A DNA stretch of 64,000 bases from UMGS1279 sp045630265 (lineage in GTDB: Bacteria; Bacillota; Clostridia; Oscillospirales; Acutalibacteraceae). The position numbers and the translations under genes were made by a program. Location of the stretch: NCBI GenBank assembly GCA_045630265.1, contig JAZQSV010000064.1, forward strand, positions 4,600 through 68,599. The letters are read 5' to 3'. Position 1 is the stretch's first letter. Every line of letters begins with the position of its first letter. Below the pieces are notes generated by a model. That model ran no database searches. It had not been told where the DNA came from and was given only the letters and a program-made list of their open reading frames with translations. This document shows positions 50,239 to 59,139 of the stretch, piece after piece.

Positions 50239-51937
50239 TTTTGCAAAGCTTTATACAACCGAAAGCGATAATATAGGCCATATTCCTTGGAACGTATATC
50301 CGCGACCACAGCTTAAAAGGAATTCATTTTTCTGCCTTAACGGAGAGTGGGATTTTTCTATAGAAAGCGGGGGAAACGAGCCGAAATTTGATAGGAAAAT
50401 CCTAGTGCCCTTTTCCCCCGAAACACTTTTGTCGGGTGTTTGTGAGGTGCCAACCGAAGGGGCAACTCTTTGTTACAGACGCACCTTTTCTTTACCTAAG
50501 GGATTTAAAAAAGAAAGGGTTATACTTCATTTTGGCGCGGCAGACCAGTACGCAACGGTAGTGCTGAACGGCAAAACTGTGGGCCACCATAAGGGCGGTT
50601 ACGGGCATTTTAGCTTTGATATAACCAACCTTTTAGAAAGTGAAAATACCATTTCGGTTTTTGTTACTGATACGTTGTCAGACTTTTTGCTTCCTTACGG
50701 AAAACAGTGTAAAAACAGGGGCGGAATGTGGTACACTCCCACAAGCGGAATATGGCAAACAGTTTGGCTTGAAAGTGTGCCTGAACATTTTATTGAAAGC
50801 ATTAAAATTGACACTAAAAAAGCAAAGGTTAAAATTTTGATTACCCCGAAGCTTGACGGCGAGGTTGAATTTTTGGGTAAAACCATTCCTCTTATAAAAG
50901 GTAAGGCAAGCTTTACTGTTGAAAATCCAAAAATGTGGTCGCCCGAAAGCCCCACACTTTACACCTTTAAAATTAAGGTAGGGGATGACAAGGTAGAAAG
51001 TTATTTTGCTTTGCGCGATTTGGAAATAAAAACGGTGAATGGTGAAAATCGCCTCTGCCTTAATGGAAAGCCTTATTTTTTCCACGGTCTTTTAGACCAA
51101 GGGTATTTTAGTGATGGCGGGCTCACCCCCGCAACACCTAAGTGCTATGAGGACGACATTTTAAAAATGAAAGAGCTTGGGTTTAATATGCTAAGAAAAC
51201 ATATTAAGGTGGAACCCGAGCAGTTTTATTTCGATTGCGACCGCCTTGGCATGGTGGTTTTTCAGGATATGGTGAATAACAGCGATTATTCCTTTTTAAG
51301 GGATACCGCACTTCCAACTTTGGGACTTATTCGCCGCAGCGATAAGCACCTCCATAAAAATTCCATTTCCCGCCAAAATTTTGTAGAGCATTTAAAGGAA
51401 ACCGTAACCACCCTTTATAACCATCCAAGCATTTGCTATTGGACGATTTTTAATGAGGGTTGGGGCCAGTTTTGCAGTGATGAGATGTACGACCTTTTAA
51501 GGGGGTTTGACAAAACAAGGTTTGTGGACACTACTTCGGGTTGGTTTTTGGGAAGCAAAACCGACGTTGAAAGCCGCCACGTTTATTTTAAAAGGGTAAA
51601 GCCCGTTAAGACCGATAAACCGCTTGTAATTTCGGAGTTTGGCGGTTATAGTTTTAAACCAACGGACCACGTTTTTAATGCTGACAAAACCTATGGCTAC
51701 GGCAAGTTCGAAAAAAGGGAGGATTTTGTCAAAGCGCTTCGCAGTCTTTACTTGGATCAAATCATTCCTTTAAAGGGCAAAGGTCTTTCGGCTACAGTTT
51801 ATACTGAGGTTTCGGATATTGAGGATGAAACCAACGGACTACTGAGCTACGACAGAAAGGTTCAAAAGATTTTAAGGGAAGAATTTTTAGATATATCTCT
51901 TAAACTTTGTGACGAAAACCTAAAAAATGCCAAGTAA
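50231..51937 (+). CDS. Glycoside hydrolase family 2 protein
   Basis: 568 residues, cytosolic. A sugar-binding jelly roll (about 40-175), an Ig-like domain (to about 265), and a TIM barrel. The acid/base is Glu409 in FNEGWGQF and the nucleophile Glu469 in ISEFGGY, in line with retaining GH2 enzymes (beta-galactosidase, -glucuronidase, -mannosidase). Which of these is not clear. It overlaps the transporter gene by 8 bp, forming a two-gene uptake-hydrolysis unit. Confidence 0.88.
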   Translation: MSDFAKLYTTESDNIGHIPWNVYPRPQLKRNSFFCLNGEWDFSIESGGNEPKFDRKILVPFSPETLLSGVCEVPTEGATLCYRRTFSLPKGFKKERVILHFGAADQYATVVLNGKTVGHHKGGYGHFSFDITNLLESENTISVFVTDTLSDFLLPYGKQCKNRGGMWYTPTSGIWQTVWLESVPEHFIESIKIDTKKAKVKILITPKLDGEVEFLGKTIPLIKGKASFTVENPKMWSPESPTLYTFKIKVGDDKVESYFALRDLEIKTVNGENRLCLNGKPYFFHGLLDQGYFSDGGLTPATPKCYEDDILKMKELGFNMLRKHIKVEPEQFYFDCDRLGMVVFQDMVNNSDYSFLRDTALPTLGLIRRSDKHLHKNSISRQNFVEHLKETVTTLYNHPSICYWTIFNEGWGQFCSDEMYDLLRGFDKTRFVDTTSGWFLGSKTDVESRHVYFKRVKPVKTDKPLVISEFGGYSFKPTDHVFNADKTYGYGKFEKREDFVKALRSLYLDQIIPLKGKGLSATVYTEVSDIEDETNGLLSYDRKVQKILREEFLDISLKLCDENLKNAK

Positions 51938-51954
51938 TAAAAGGGCTAAAAAGG

Positions 51955-51983
51955 TTGACAAAAGGCGAACTTGGCAATAAAAT
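51955..51983 (+). promoter_or_regulatory. Promoter of the NlpC/P60-like gene
   Basis: TTGACA (51955-51960), 17-bp spacer, TAAAAT (51978-51983). Confidence 0.75.
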
Positions 51984-52014
51984 AAGAGAAAATGTGTTTT
52001 TTAGGAGATTTAAT

Positions 52015-53367
52015 ATGATAAAATCCATTTTGCAAAAAGTGGGCAGGTTCTTTGCCACGCTTGCCACTATGATTTTGGTATTTATTTTTAATAATAAAAT
52101 TCTTTCTGCCGCAGTAGCACTTGTGGTGGTAATAGCTGTGGTTTTAACCTGTGTGCTTACGCCGCCCAAAAATAAGGGGGATACCGCAAGTAGCAGCAGT
52201 ACTGAAAGTGCAAGCTCTGTTCCGCCCTCATCCAGTGAGGCGCCAATCTCTTCTGAAGAGGTGAGTTCTGAGGAGATTTCCTCTGAGATGCCATCTTCCA
52301 AACCTGTAACCACCCCCCCTCCGTCCGTTCAAACCACCCCAATGGGAGGCGGATGGGATATTAAGTACAATTCTAATCTAGATATTGAAGATAACGTGTT
52401 TATGGATTCGATGGTTTATACCGGCTATAACCTTGAAAAACATAGGGCAGACGGCAATATGTGGAAGTATATTCTTGCCTCGAGGAAAAGGGGAATGGGT
52501 TATCTTTCCAACATTTCCTACGGCGGCGGCTCAACGGGATACGAAACTACTGCCGACGGCAAGCCTGATTTAAGGGCCTTTGAAAGGGGCGGTCTTGTTT
52601 GCGCCTCCTATGCAACCTACGTTTACTTCAACTATCTTCCGAACGTTGCGGGAATTGATACTTCTAGCTTGCCACGCCCTGTCGATTCAACCTGGGCGGA
52701 GGATTGGTACCAGGCGGCAATGAAGTGGGTAGACCTTGGTTATTCAAAAACCATACCCTTTACTGCAACCAAGGATGCATCTAAATACATTGTCTTTAAA
52801 CCAAGTGAGAGCGTGCCAATTGGCTCTATTGTTATTTTTGCAACCGTTCGCAAGGACGGTAGCGTTCATTGGGATAGGCGAAGCCACGTTGCAATATACG
52901 GCGGATATAAAAACGGCTACAACTGGATTTACCACGTTGGTAACGAAAACGGCCCCGAAATGTGCGCTATAGAGCGTGTGCTTTACGGCCCCGACCCGCA
53001 GTGGCCCTATGCCGTTATTACCCCGCCCGCACACATTCGTATGGCGGCACAGCTTTCTGTTTCGGTAAAGGACGATGCCGGAGCACCCGTAGCGGGTGTT
53101 CCAGTAACGGCTAAAAATAGCGTAAGCGGTGCTACCATAGACCTTGGCACTACCGATGCAAACGGGGTGGCTTCTAAAGAGGGGCTTAAATACGGCGCAT
53201 ATACCGTAAGCTATACCCTGTCCGAGGGATATACCGCTACGTCAACTATGGCGTCGGTAGACCTCACCACTAAAAACAATAGCCAAAACACCTTAGATAT
53301 AAAGGTGCAAAAACTAAAACCCGTTTCTTCAGCCCAACAAAAGAGCGAGGAAACAACAGAAAAATAG
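52015..53367 (+). CDS. Membrane-anchored NlpC/P60-like protein with Cna-B/prealbumin-like domain
   Basis: A 450-residue exported protein. One membrane helix (about 29-47), a Ser/Glu/Pro-rich wall-spanning linker (57-108), then a cysteine-peptidase-like domain with the candidate catalytic Cys196 in GLVCASYATY, His291 in SHVAIYGGY and His307 in YHVGNENG, and a C-terminal prealbumin-like beta-sandwich (about 343-440: VAGVPVTAKN, YTVSYTLSEGY). The first suggests cleavage of peptidoglycan stem peptides; the last is a stalk or adhesin fold. TAGGAG lies 7 nt before ATG 52015. Confidence 0.75.
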   Translation: MIKSILQKVGRFFATLATMILVFIFNNKILSAAVALVVVIAVVLTCVLTPPKNKGDTASSSSTESASSVPPSSSEAPISSEEVSSEEISSEMPSSKPVTTPPPSVQTTPMGGGWDIKYNSNLDIEDNVFMDSMVYTGYNLEKHRADGNMWKYILASRKRGMGYLSNISYGGGSTGYETTADGKPDLRAFERGGLVCASYATYVYFNYLPNVAGIDTSSLPRPVDSTWAEDWYQAAMKWVDLGYSKTIPFTATKDASKYIVFKPSESVPIGSIVIFATVRKDGSVHWDRRSHVAIYGGYKNGYNWIYHVGNENGPEMCAIERVLYGPDPQWPYAVITPPAHIRMAAQLSVSVKDDAGAPVAGVPVTAKNSVSGATIDLGTTDANGVASKEGLKYGAYTVSYTLSEGYTATSTMASVDLTTKNNSQNTLDIKVQKLKPVSSAQQKSEETTEK

Positions 53368-53373
53368 ATTATA

Positions 53374-53437
53374 AAAAGTGTGGTGCAACACCCCAATTTT
53401 TGCGGGAAAGGTTGCGCCACACTTTTGTTTTTTTATA
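53374..53437 (+). terminator. Intrinsic terminator
   Basis: AAAAGTGTGGTGCAAC pairs with GTTGCGCCACACTTTT (one G-U/mismatch) around a 21-nt loop, followed by a T-rich run. Confidence 0.85.
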
Positions 53438-53453
53438 AAATTCCAAAAACCTC

Positions 53454-53482
53454 TTGACAGAATAGGAAATGAATGTTATACT
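53454..53482 (+). promoter_or_regulatory. Promoter of the GntR-ABC operon
   Basis: TTGACA (53454-53459), 17-bp spacer, TATACT (53477-53482). Confidence 0.85.
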
Positions 53483-53484
53483 AC

Positions 53485-53511
53485 AACTGTACTAGCACAA
53501 GTAATACAGTT
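53485..53511. promoter_or_regulatory. GntR operator candidate
   Basis: AACTGTA and TACAGTT, a perfect 7-bp inverted repeat separated by 13 bp, directly after the -10 box and over the expected start. This fits autorepression by the first gene of the operon. Confidence 0.6.
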
Positions 53512-53527
53512 AGAAAGGGGAGGTAAG

Positions 53528-53908
53528 ATGCTGAAAATTGATTGGCAAAGCGGAGTTCCCGCCTATGACCAGATAGTACAGGGCTTTATAAAGCTTATCG
53601 TTATCGGTGCTATGTCGGCGGGGGATAAAATGCCGTCGGTAAGGGCTATGGCGGCTAAGCTTGGTGTAAACCCCAACACTGTGCAAAAGGCCTATCTTAT
53701 TTTGGAGGAAAAGGGCATAATTTACAGTGTAGCAGGTCGCGGCTCATTTATATCCGAGGGGGAAGAGGCAAAAAATTTGGTTATTTCCTCCGTAAAGAAC
53801 GAGTTTAAAAAGGCGGCCGCAGAGGTACTGCGCTATGGAATAGGCAAAGACGAAATTATAGATATTGTAAACGACCTATACAAAGAGGGAGGAAAAGTGG
53901 ATGATTGA
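53528..53908 (+). CDS. GntR-family regulator, YtrA type
   Basis: 126 residues: a GntR winged HTH (GDKMPSVRAMAAKLGVNPNT, RGSFIS wing) with only a short C-terminal helical extension, as in the YtrA group that controls ABC exporters. It lies first in an operon with an ATPase and a permease and overlaps the ATPase gene by 8 bp. An inverted repeat at its promoter is the likely operator. ATG 53528 follows GGGGAGG. Confidence 0.9.
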   Translation: MLKIDWQSGVPAYDQIVQGFIKLIVIGAMSAGDKMPSVRAMAAKLGVNPNTVQKAYLILEEKGIIYSVAGRGSFISEGEEAKNLVISSVKNEFKKAAAEVLRYGIGKDEIIDIVNDLYKEGGKVDD

Positions 53909-54800
53909 GGCGAAGAACCTATCTAAACATTTTGGCGAAACTGCCGCTTTGGATGAAATAAGCTTTAAAATAGAAAAGGGGCGTGTGTTTGGTCTTATTG
54001 GCTCAAACGGTTCGGGCAAATCTACTCTGCTTAGAATTATTTCGGGAGTATATAGGCCTGAGGGTGGCTTTATAGCAGTGGACAGCGAAGAGGTTTTCGA
54101 CAACCCAAAGCTTAAGGGGAAAATATTCTTTTTAGGGGACACACCGTTTTTCTTCAGCGGTTCAAACATTTTGGAAATGGCCGCCTTTTATAAAAGCTTT
54201 TATCCCGAATTCTCTTCCGACCGTCTAGAGGAAATGTGTGAGATATTTTCCATAAATAAAAAGGCTAAAATCTCAAATATGTCAAAGGGTATGCAGCGTC
54301 AGGTTGCGGTGGCACTCGCCTTTTCCTGCCGTCCGAAATATCTGCTTTTGGACGAGGCATTTGATGGACTTGACCCCGTAATGAGGGAGCTTTTAAAGCG
54401 CCTTATTTCGCAGGATATTGAGGAGCTTGGAACAACCGTAATTATTGCTTCGCATAATCTTCGTGAGCTTGAGGATATGTGCGATCTTGTAGGACTTTTA
54501 CACAAGGGCAAAATCATTTTCAGCGGCGAGCTTGATAATATCAAATCGCAGGTACACAAGGTTCAGGCGGTATTTAAAACTATTCCAGAAACCACCGCAT
54601 TTGGTAATTTACACATTTTGAAGTTAGAACGCACCGGCAGTATGCTACAGCTTGTTATAAAGGGCGATTATGAGGAAATAGAAAGCCACATAAGCAAAAT
54701 GGGGCCCATTTTTTATGAGTCGCTAAGCCCCACGCTAGAGGAGTTATTTATATTTGAACTGGGAGGTTTGGGTTATGACGTCAACGCAGTTATCGGATAG
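53901..54800 (+). CDS. ABC transporter ATP-binding protein
   Basis: 299 residues. Walker A GSNGSGKST, signature MSKGMQRQVA (a variant of LSGGQ), Walker B LLLDEAFDGLD and the H-loop His in IIASHNLRE are present. The C-terminal 80 residues are a regulatory extension. As in YtrB-type exporters, it pairs with the downstream permease; substrate unknown, often an antimicrobial or wall-stress response. Confidence 0.93.
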   Translation: MIEAKNLSKHFGETAALDEISFKIEKGRVFGLIGSNGSGKSTLLRIISGVYRPEGGFIAVDSEEVFDNPKLKGKIFFLGDTPFFFSGSNILEMAAFYKSFYPEFSSDRLEEMCEIFSINKKAKISNMSKGMQRQVAVALAFSCRPKYLLLDEAFDGLDPVMRELLKRLISQDIEELGTTVIIASHNLRELEDMCDLVGLLHKGKIIFSGELDNIKSQVHKVQAVFKTIPETTAFGNLHILKLERTGSMLQLVIKGDYEEIESHISKMGPIFYESLSPTLEELFIFELGGLGYDVNAVIG

Positions 54801-56529
54801 AAAAAAATCCGCAGTTTTGAATATGTTTTTATTTACCTTAAATAAAAACAAGGCCGTTATAATTTTGGGCAGTGTTTTAAGCTTTTTAGTATTGCCGATT
54901 TTCCCAACCTTCTCTATGCGAGAGAACATAGGAAGTAACGGATATATAAGTGAAATAACATTGGCGGCACTGTTTGCCTGCTTCCTTATTTCAATGGCGG
55001 TAACCCTTATTTTAACCGACCTTAATTTTAGCTTTATGCACACAAAAAGCAGTTCGGATTTATTCTTTGCCGTGCCGCTTACCAGAAGGGGACTTTTTGT
55101 GTCGCGCCTTTTGGCGTCGGTTGTAGGTGGTTTTGTTCCCATAATAATTCCTACAGTTTCAGCTTTTTTAATTTGCCTTGGTGACGGTCGAAACTCTTAT
55201 GCTTATGGCAGTTTATGGTTTTTAGCACTAACCTTGCTTACGGGTATTATGTTTGCGGTAGTGTGCAGCTTTTTTATGCTTTTTGCGGGCAGAAATTTTG
55301 AGGCAATGGTTTCGTTTGTGGTCTTTAACGTAGGCCTACCTGTTTTGGCACTTATTGTGGTAGAGCAAATGACCAACAATCTTTACGGACTACCCTATAC
55401 CGCATTTGAAAATGAATTTTATCTTGCGTTTTCTCCAATTTCAAGCGGCGGATATTTAGCGTTTTCGTTTATGAACTCTATTATGAACGAGGAAAGCTTT
55501 AAAATCCCTGTCTCCACAATAATATGGGTGAGCTTAACAGTAGTTATATTTATAATATCCTTAATCTTTGCCAAAAAAAGAAAAAGCGAAAGCGCCGGCT
55601 CTGCCTTTGCTCATAAGTTAATGCCAACCCTTTTAATAGGACTTGCAAGTATCTTGGCAGGATTTTTATTTGGATTTATCTTTACTGGTGATGCAGAGTT
55701 CAGTTTTGCATTTGTTACCTTTGCAATAATTGGTGGTTTGCTTATAGCTACCGTGCTTGGCGCAATTTTCAACCGCAATTTTAAAAATGTTGGAAGAAGT
55801 CTTTTAATTGGCGGTGTGTCTGCAGCACTTTATTCTGCCTTTGTAATAATTATTGCTACGGGCGGCTTTGGGTACGTTACAAGGACTCCGGATATTGAAA
55901 AGGTAGAATCGGCCACATATTTAGTTGGCGGCTCTTGGTACAATGCCAATACCGATGTAGCATCCACCACAATTACCGATAAAAAAGACATAGAAAAGCT
56001 TTTAACGGTTAATAAAAACGTGATAGAAAATAGAGTATTAAATGCTAATGACGACACTAATACTTTCTATGTTGCCTACAAGCTTAAAAACGGCAAGACC
56101 TTTGAAAGGTGGTACAGCGTTTGCCGTTATTTTGATAAAAACAACTTTGCTCTTTTAGATGGTATAGAAAATAAAATGAATAATTTGGACTTTGCCTTTG
56201 GTTCTGAAGAAAACGTTAGAATGTACGTTAGTGCACCCGATATGGGGGAGGGCAAGGAAACCGAATATCTAATCACAAGAGAGCAGGCAAAAGCGCTTGT
56301 TACCAGTGCTGCTAAGGAACATAAAACGACAGCCGATTACACCGAAACAAGAGTATATCTATACAATATGGTTATAGATGACGAAGGGGAGGAAATGTTT
56401 AAAAGAAGTAAACGGCATAGCGGCACCTATTATGAAACGGTAATTGTGCTCACAGAGAAAAGCACAAAAACGCTTGAGCTTTTGGAAGAAACTAAGAAAT
56501 CGGCAATAGAAGAAACAGTTTACGAATAA
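54775..56529 (+). CDS. ABC-2-type transporter permease
   Basis: 584 residues with roughly ten to twelve membrane helices in the first 370, followed by a soluble domain of about 210 residues, probably extracytoplasmic and beta-rich. VPLTRRGLFVSRLLAS is the cytoplasmic coupling region typical of YtrC/D-like permeases. It overlaps the ATPase gene by 26 bp; ATG 54775 has GGGAGG 8 nt upstream. The large C-terminal soluble domain suggests substrate or wall-precursor sensing (inference). Confidence 0.85.
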   Translation: MTSTQLSDRKKSAVLNMFLFTLNKNKAVIILGSVLSFLVLPIFPTFSMRENIGSNGYISEITLAALFACFLISMAVTLILTDLNFSFMHTKSSSDLFFAVPLTRRGLFVSRLLASVVGGFVPIIIPTVSAFLICLGDGRNSYAYGSLWFLALTLLTGIMFAVVCSFFMLFAGRNFEAMVSFVVFNVGLPVLALIVVEQMTNNLYGLPYTAFENEFYLAFSPISSGGYLAFSFMNSIMNEESFKIPVSTIIWVSLTVVIFIISLIFAKKRKSESAGSAFAHKLMPTLLIGLASILAGFLFGFIFTGDAEFSFAFVTFAIIGGLLIATVLGAIFNRNFKNVGRSLLIGGVSAALYSAFVIIIATGGFGYVTRTPDIEKVESATYLVGGSWYNANTDVASTTITDKKDIEKLLTVNKNVIENRVLNANDDTNTFYVAYKLKNGKTFERWYSVCRYFDKNNFALLDGIENKMNNLDFAFGSEENVRMYVSAPDMGEGKETEYLITREQAKALVTSAAKEHKTTADYTETRVYLYNMVIDDEGEEMFKRSKRHSGTYYETVIVLTEKSTKTLELLEETKKSAIEETVYE

Positions 56530-56530
56530 T

Positions 56531-56577
56531 AAAAAAGAGCTGTGCGAAATTTTTCGCACAGCTCTTTTTATTTTTTT
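56531..56577. terminator. Bidirectional terminator
   Basis: AAAAAGAGCTGTGCGAAA and its complement form an 18-bp stem with T-runs on both strands. Confidence 0.93.
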
Positions 56578-56584
56578 ATGTATA

Positions 56585-57052
56585 TTACCTTTTTTCAAAG
56601 AGTAGTATAATTCCCGAAATTATAAGTAAAATACCAATAAAGATAAAGGCAAAACCCATTGTTGCCCATTGGTTTAAAAGCAGGCAAAGGCCTGCAAGGA
56701 TGTAGATCACGGGCTTTGCATATATAAATATTTTTTGTTTTGTTCCGCAAAGGTCGGCAATCGCTTTAATACCAACAATTTGAAGAAGGCCAAAGGCAAT
56801 AATAATGGCGGCAAGAATAAATAGCGCCAAATTTATAAACAGCCAACCAAAGACAATAATGGAAAGACCTATAACCCCTTTTATTATGGCAAAGGGATAG
56901 GCCTTTTTAACCAAATCGTAAATGGCGGCGGCAATAAAAAGTGCGCCTATAATGCACATAGATATTGTTATAACGTCCTGCTTTAGAATTATAAATAAAA
57001 TACCCAGCAGTACAGATAAAAGTCCTGCAAATTTTATTTCTTTGAGTCGCAA
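56585..57052 (-). CDS. DUF308/HdeD-like membrane protein
   Basis: About 155 residues with six hydrophobic helices in three pairs, as in the HdeD/DUF308 family (GLLSVLLGILFII, GVIGLSIIVFGWLF, LLIISGIILLF). Function in Gram-positive bacteria is unknown. I choose TTG 57052 because GGGGGG lies 7 nt upstream and the upstream ATG (57091) overlaps a minus-strand TATAAT. Confidence 0.75.
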   Translation of the reverse strand: MRLKEIKFAGLLSVLLGILFIILKQDVITISMCIIGALFIAAAIYDLVKKAYPFAIIKGVIGLSIIVFGWLFINLALFILAAIIIAFGLLQIVGIKAIADLCGTKQKIFIYAKPVIYILAGLCLLLNQWATMGFAFIFIGILLIISGIILLFEKR

Positions 57053-57141
57053 AGTAATGCCCCCCAACCCTTTTTTATAATTATACCACACATTACCATA
57101 AAATGTTTAATTTTTTTTGAATATTCTAGAATGGGGGGAAT

Positions 57142-57182
57142 AAAAAAGCAGGAAGCTTTCCTTTTGGATGCTTCCTGCTTTA
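57142..57182 (-). terminator. rny terminator
   Basis: On the minus strand AAAGCAGGAAGC/GCTTCCTGCTTT with a 13-nt loop, followed by TTTT. Confidence 0.9.
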
Positions 57183-57192
57183 TAATTTAAAA

Positions 57193-58749
57193 TTATTTTG
57201 CGTAATCAACCGCTCTGTTTTCGCGGATAACGTTAACCTTAATCTGACCGGGATATTCCAAATCATCCTCATAACGCTTTGCAATATCGCGTGCCAAAAT
57301 AATCATCTGGTCATCGCTGATAACTTCGGGTCTTACTACAATACGAACCTCACGGCCGGCCTGAATAGCAAAGGAACTTTCAACACCTGTAAAGGAGTTT
57401 GCGATTTCTTCAAGCTTTTCAAGACGTTTAATGTAGTTTACAATATTCTCTCTTCGAGCACCGGGGCGGGCAGCAGAGATGGCGTCGGCCGCCTGAACAA
57501 GGCAGGCAATAACTGTTTTTGCTTCAACATCGCCGTGGTGAGCGTGAATAGCGTGAACAACAGCTTCGCTTTCCTTACATTTCTTAGCAACCTCAATACC
57601 AAGCTGAATGTGTGAGCCCTCTTGCTCGTGGTCAAGGGCCTTACCAATATCATGGAGAAGGCCTGCCCTCTTAGCAAGGGTTACGTCCTCGCCAAGTTCG
57701 GCCGCCATAAGACCTGCAAGGTAGCTAACTTCTAAAGCGTGATTTAAAACGTTTTGTCCGTAGCTTGTACGGTAGTGGAGTTTACCTAAGAGACGAACAA
57801 GCTCTGGGTGTAGGTTATGAATACCTGCATCAAGCATTGCTCTTTCGCCCTCTTGCTTAATGGTGCGCTCAACCTCGGCAGTTGCCTTTGCAACTGTTTC
57901 CTCAATGCGGGCGGGGTGAATACGGCCATCAAGAATGAGCTTTTCAAGAGAAAGACGAGCAATCTCTCTTCTTACGGGGTCAAAGCAAGAAAGGGTAATG
58001 GCTTCGGGGGTATCGTCAATGATAAGGTCAACACCCGTTGCAGTTTCAAGGGCGCGAATGTTACGACCCTCACGGCCGATTATACGACCTTTCATTTCAT
58101 CGCTTGGAAGTTCAACAACAGAAATGGTAGCCTCAGAGGAGTGGTCGGCCGCACAGCGTTGGATGGCCTGTGAAACAAGCTCCTTGGCCTTTTGGTCGGT
58201 TTCCTCTTTAAGCTGTTGCTCAAACTCCAAAATCTTAACTGCTTTTTCGTGGTCAAGCTCGCTATCCAAAATGGAAAGGAGCTGTGCTTTTGCCTGTTCT
58301 GCGGTGAAGCCTGAAATTTTTTCAAGCATCTCAAACTGGCTTTTCTTGAGACGTTCAACCTCTGCTAGCTGGTCTTCTACGTCCTTTACTTTTTTTGCTA
58401 ACTTTTCTTCTTTTGCTTCAAGATTATCGGTCTTGCGGTCAAGGTTTTCTTCCTTTTGTTGAAGTCTGTGTTCCTGACGTTGAATTTCACTGCGGCGTTC
58501 ACGCAGTTCCTTTTCAGAATCACTTCTTTGTCTATGAATTTCTTCTTTAGCTTCAATTAAAAGTTCTTTCTTCTTGGCCTCGGCGGCTTTCATAGCGTCG
58601 CTTAGTATTTTTCGTGCCTGCTCTTCTGCAGTGCCAATGGCGTTTTTGTCGGCTTTTTTTCTAAAGGCCGAGCCAAGGGCGAAAAACAAAGCACCTACCG
58701 CAACTAAAATAACCGCGCCGATAATATAAAAAAGCGGATTAGTGGGCAT
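57193..58749 (-). CDS. rny: Ribonuclease Y
   Basis: The main mRNA-degradation endonuclease of many Firmicutes, membrane-bound. The 518 residues show an N-terminal helix (about 5-26), a long coiled coil (about 30-195), a KH domain with GRIIGREGRNIRALE, and an HD domain with HALEVSYLAG, LLHDIGKALDHE and HAIHAHHGD. GGGAGG precedes the ATG. About 320 bp upstream lies a consensus promoter, and between them a structured leader with an intrinsic terminator. Confidence 0.97.
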   Translation of the reverse strand: MPTNPLFYIIGAVILVAVGALFFALGSAFRKKADKNAIGTAEEQARKILSDAMKAAEAKKKELLIEAKEEIHRQRSDSEKELRERRSEIQRQEHRLQQKEENLDRKTDNLEAKEEKLAKKVKDVEDQLAEVERLKKSQFEMLEKISGFTAEQAKAQLLSILDSELDHEKAVKILEFEQQLKEETDQKAKELVSQAIQRCAADHSSEATISVVELPSDEMKGRIIGREGRNIRALETATGVDLIIDDTPEAITLSCFDPVRREIARLSLEKLILDGRIHPARIEETVAKATAEVERTIKQEGERAMLDAGIHNLHPELVRLLGKLHYRTSYGQNVLNHALEVSYLAGLMAAELGEDVTLAKRAGLLHDIGKALDHEQEGSHIQLGIEVAKKCKESEAVVHAIHAHHGDVEAKTVIACLVQAADAISAARPGARRENIVNYIKRLEKLEEIANSFTGVESSFAIQAGREVRIVVRPEVISDDQMIILARDIAKRYEDDLEYPGQIKVNVIRENRAVDYAK

Positions 58750-58816
58750 TTAAAGCACCTCCCTTTTTAAGTGAGCGTGTTGAGAAAGGCCACGCTGCTG
58801 CCTTGATACTTAAGTA

Positions 58817-58850
58817 AGCCAAATGGTAGGAAAAATAGTGCAATTTGGCT
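58817..58850 (-). other. Hairpin in the rny leader, after the internal terminator
   Basis: AGCCAAAT and ATTTGGCT enclose an 18-nt loop. A further stem, AGCGTG/CACGCT, lies at 58774-58796, just before the ribosome site. I see no rny-proximal promoter in this part. Confidence 0.5.
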
Positions 58851-58860
58851 AATAGCGAAT

Positions 58861-58914
58861 AAAAAACAAACACGAAAAAGTTTTGTCCCATAACAGAAAA
58901 ACCTTTTCGTGTTT
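58861..58914 (-). terminator. Internal terminator in the rny leader
   Basis: AAACACGAAAA pairs with TTTTCGTGTTT, extended by GTTTT/AAAAC after a single mismatch, followed on the minus strand by six T. It ends about 110 bp before rny. Confidence 0.85.
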
Positions 58915-59072
58915 ATATATAAATTCAAATATAAGCAAAGCGCAGAGCACACTTTACCTTAATATATTAAAAATTCGTTATATAAATGGCATATAAGCCA
59001 GTAGAAAAAAGTATCTGTCCCAAGGGACGCAATATTTTCAATAGTTTGTAGCACATTCGCTAAAACTATACC
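58861..59072 (-). ncRNA. Structured leader/small RNA upstream of rny, ending in an intrinsic terminator
   Basis: No gene is found in 58750-59139. A consensus promoter (59079-59107) should start an RNA near 59072 that ends at a strong terminator: two stems of 11 and 5 bp stacked with one mismatch (58868-58914), followed by TTTTTT at 58861-58866, for a unit of about 210 nt. Between are a 5' hairpin (59041-59069, ATAGTTT/AAACTAT with inner TAGC/GCTA), GTCCC-TT-GGGAC (59017-59028), TGGC/GCCA (58987-59000) and AAAGTGT/GCGCTTT (58937-58955). GGGACA occurs both in the second hairpin and in the terminator loop. It could be an attenuator of rny or a free small RNA. I match it to no known class. Confidence 0.6.
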
Positions 59073-59078
59073 ATATAT

Positions 59079-59107
59079 ATTGTATAACGAATTTTCTTTC
59101 GTGTCAA
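59079..59107 (-). promoter_or_regulatory. Promoter of the rny leader RNA
   Basis: On the minus strand TTGACA (59102-59107), 17-bp spacer, TACAAT (59079-59084); 33 bp after the end of the preceding gene. Confidence 0.8.
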
Positions 59108-59139
59108 GTAAAATTTACCTAAACCTTACAAATAAATAA

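Noticed and set aside
58861..59072. 6S RNA
   Set aside because: Length is similar, but there is no long closing helix with a central bubble; the structure is a string of separate hairpins ending in a terminator.
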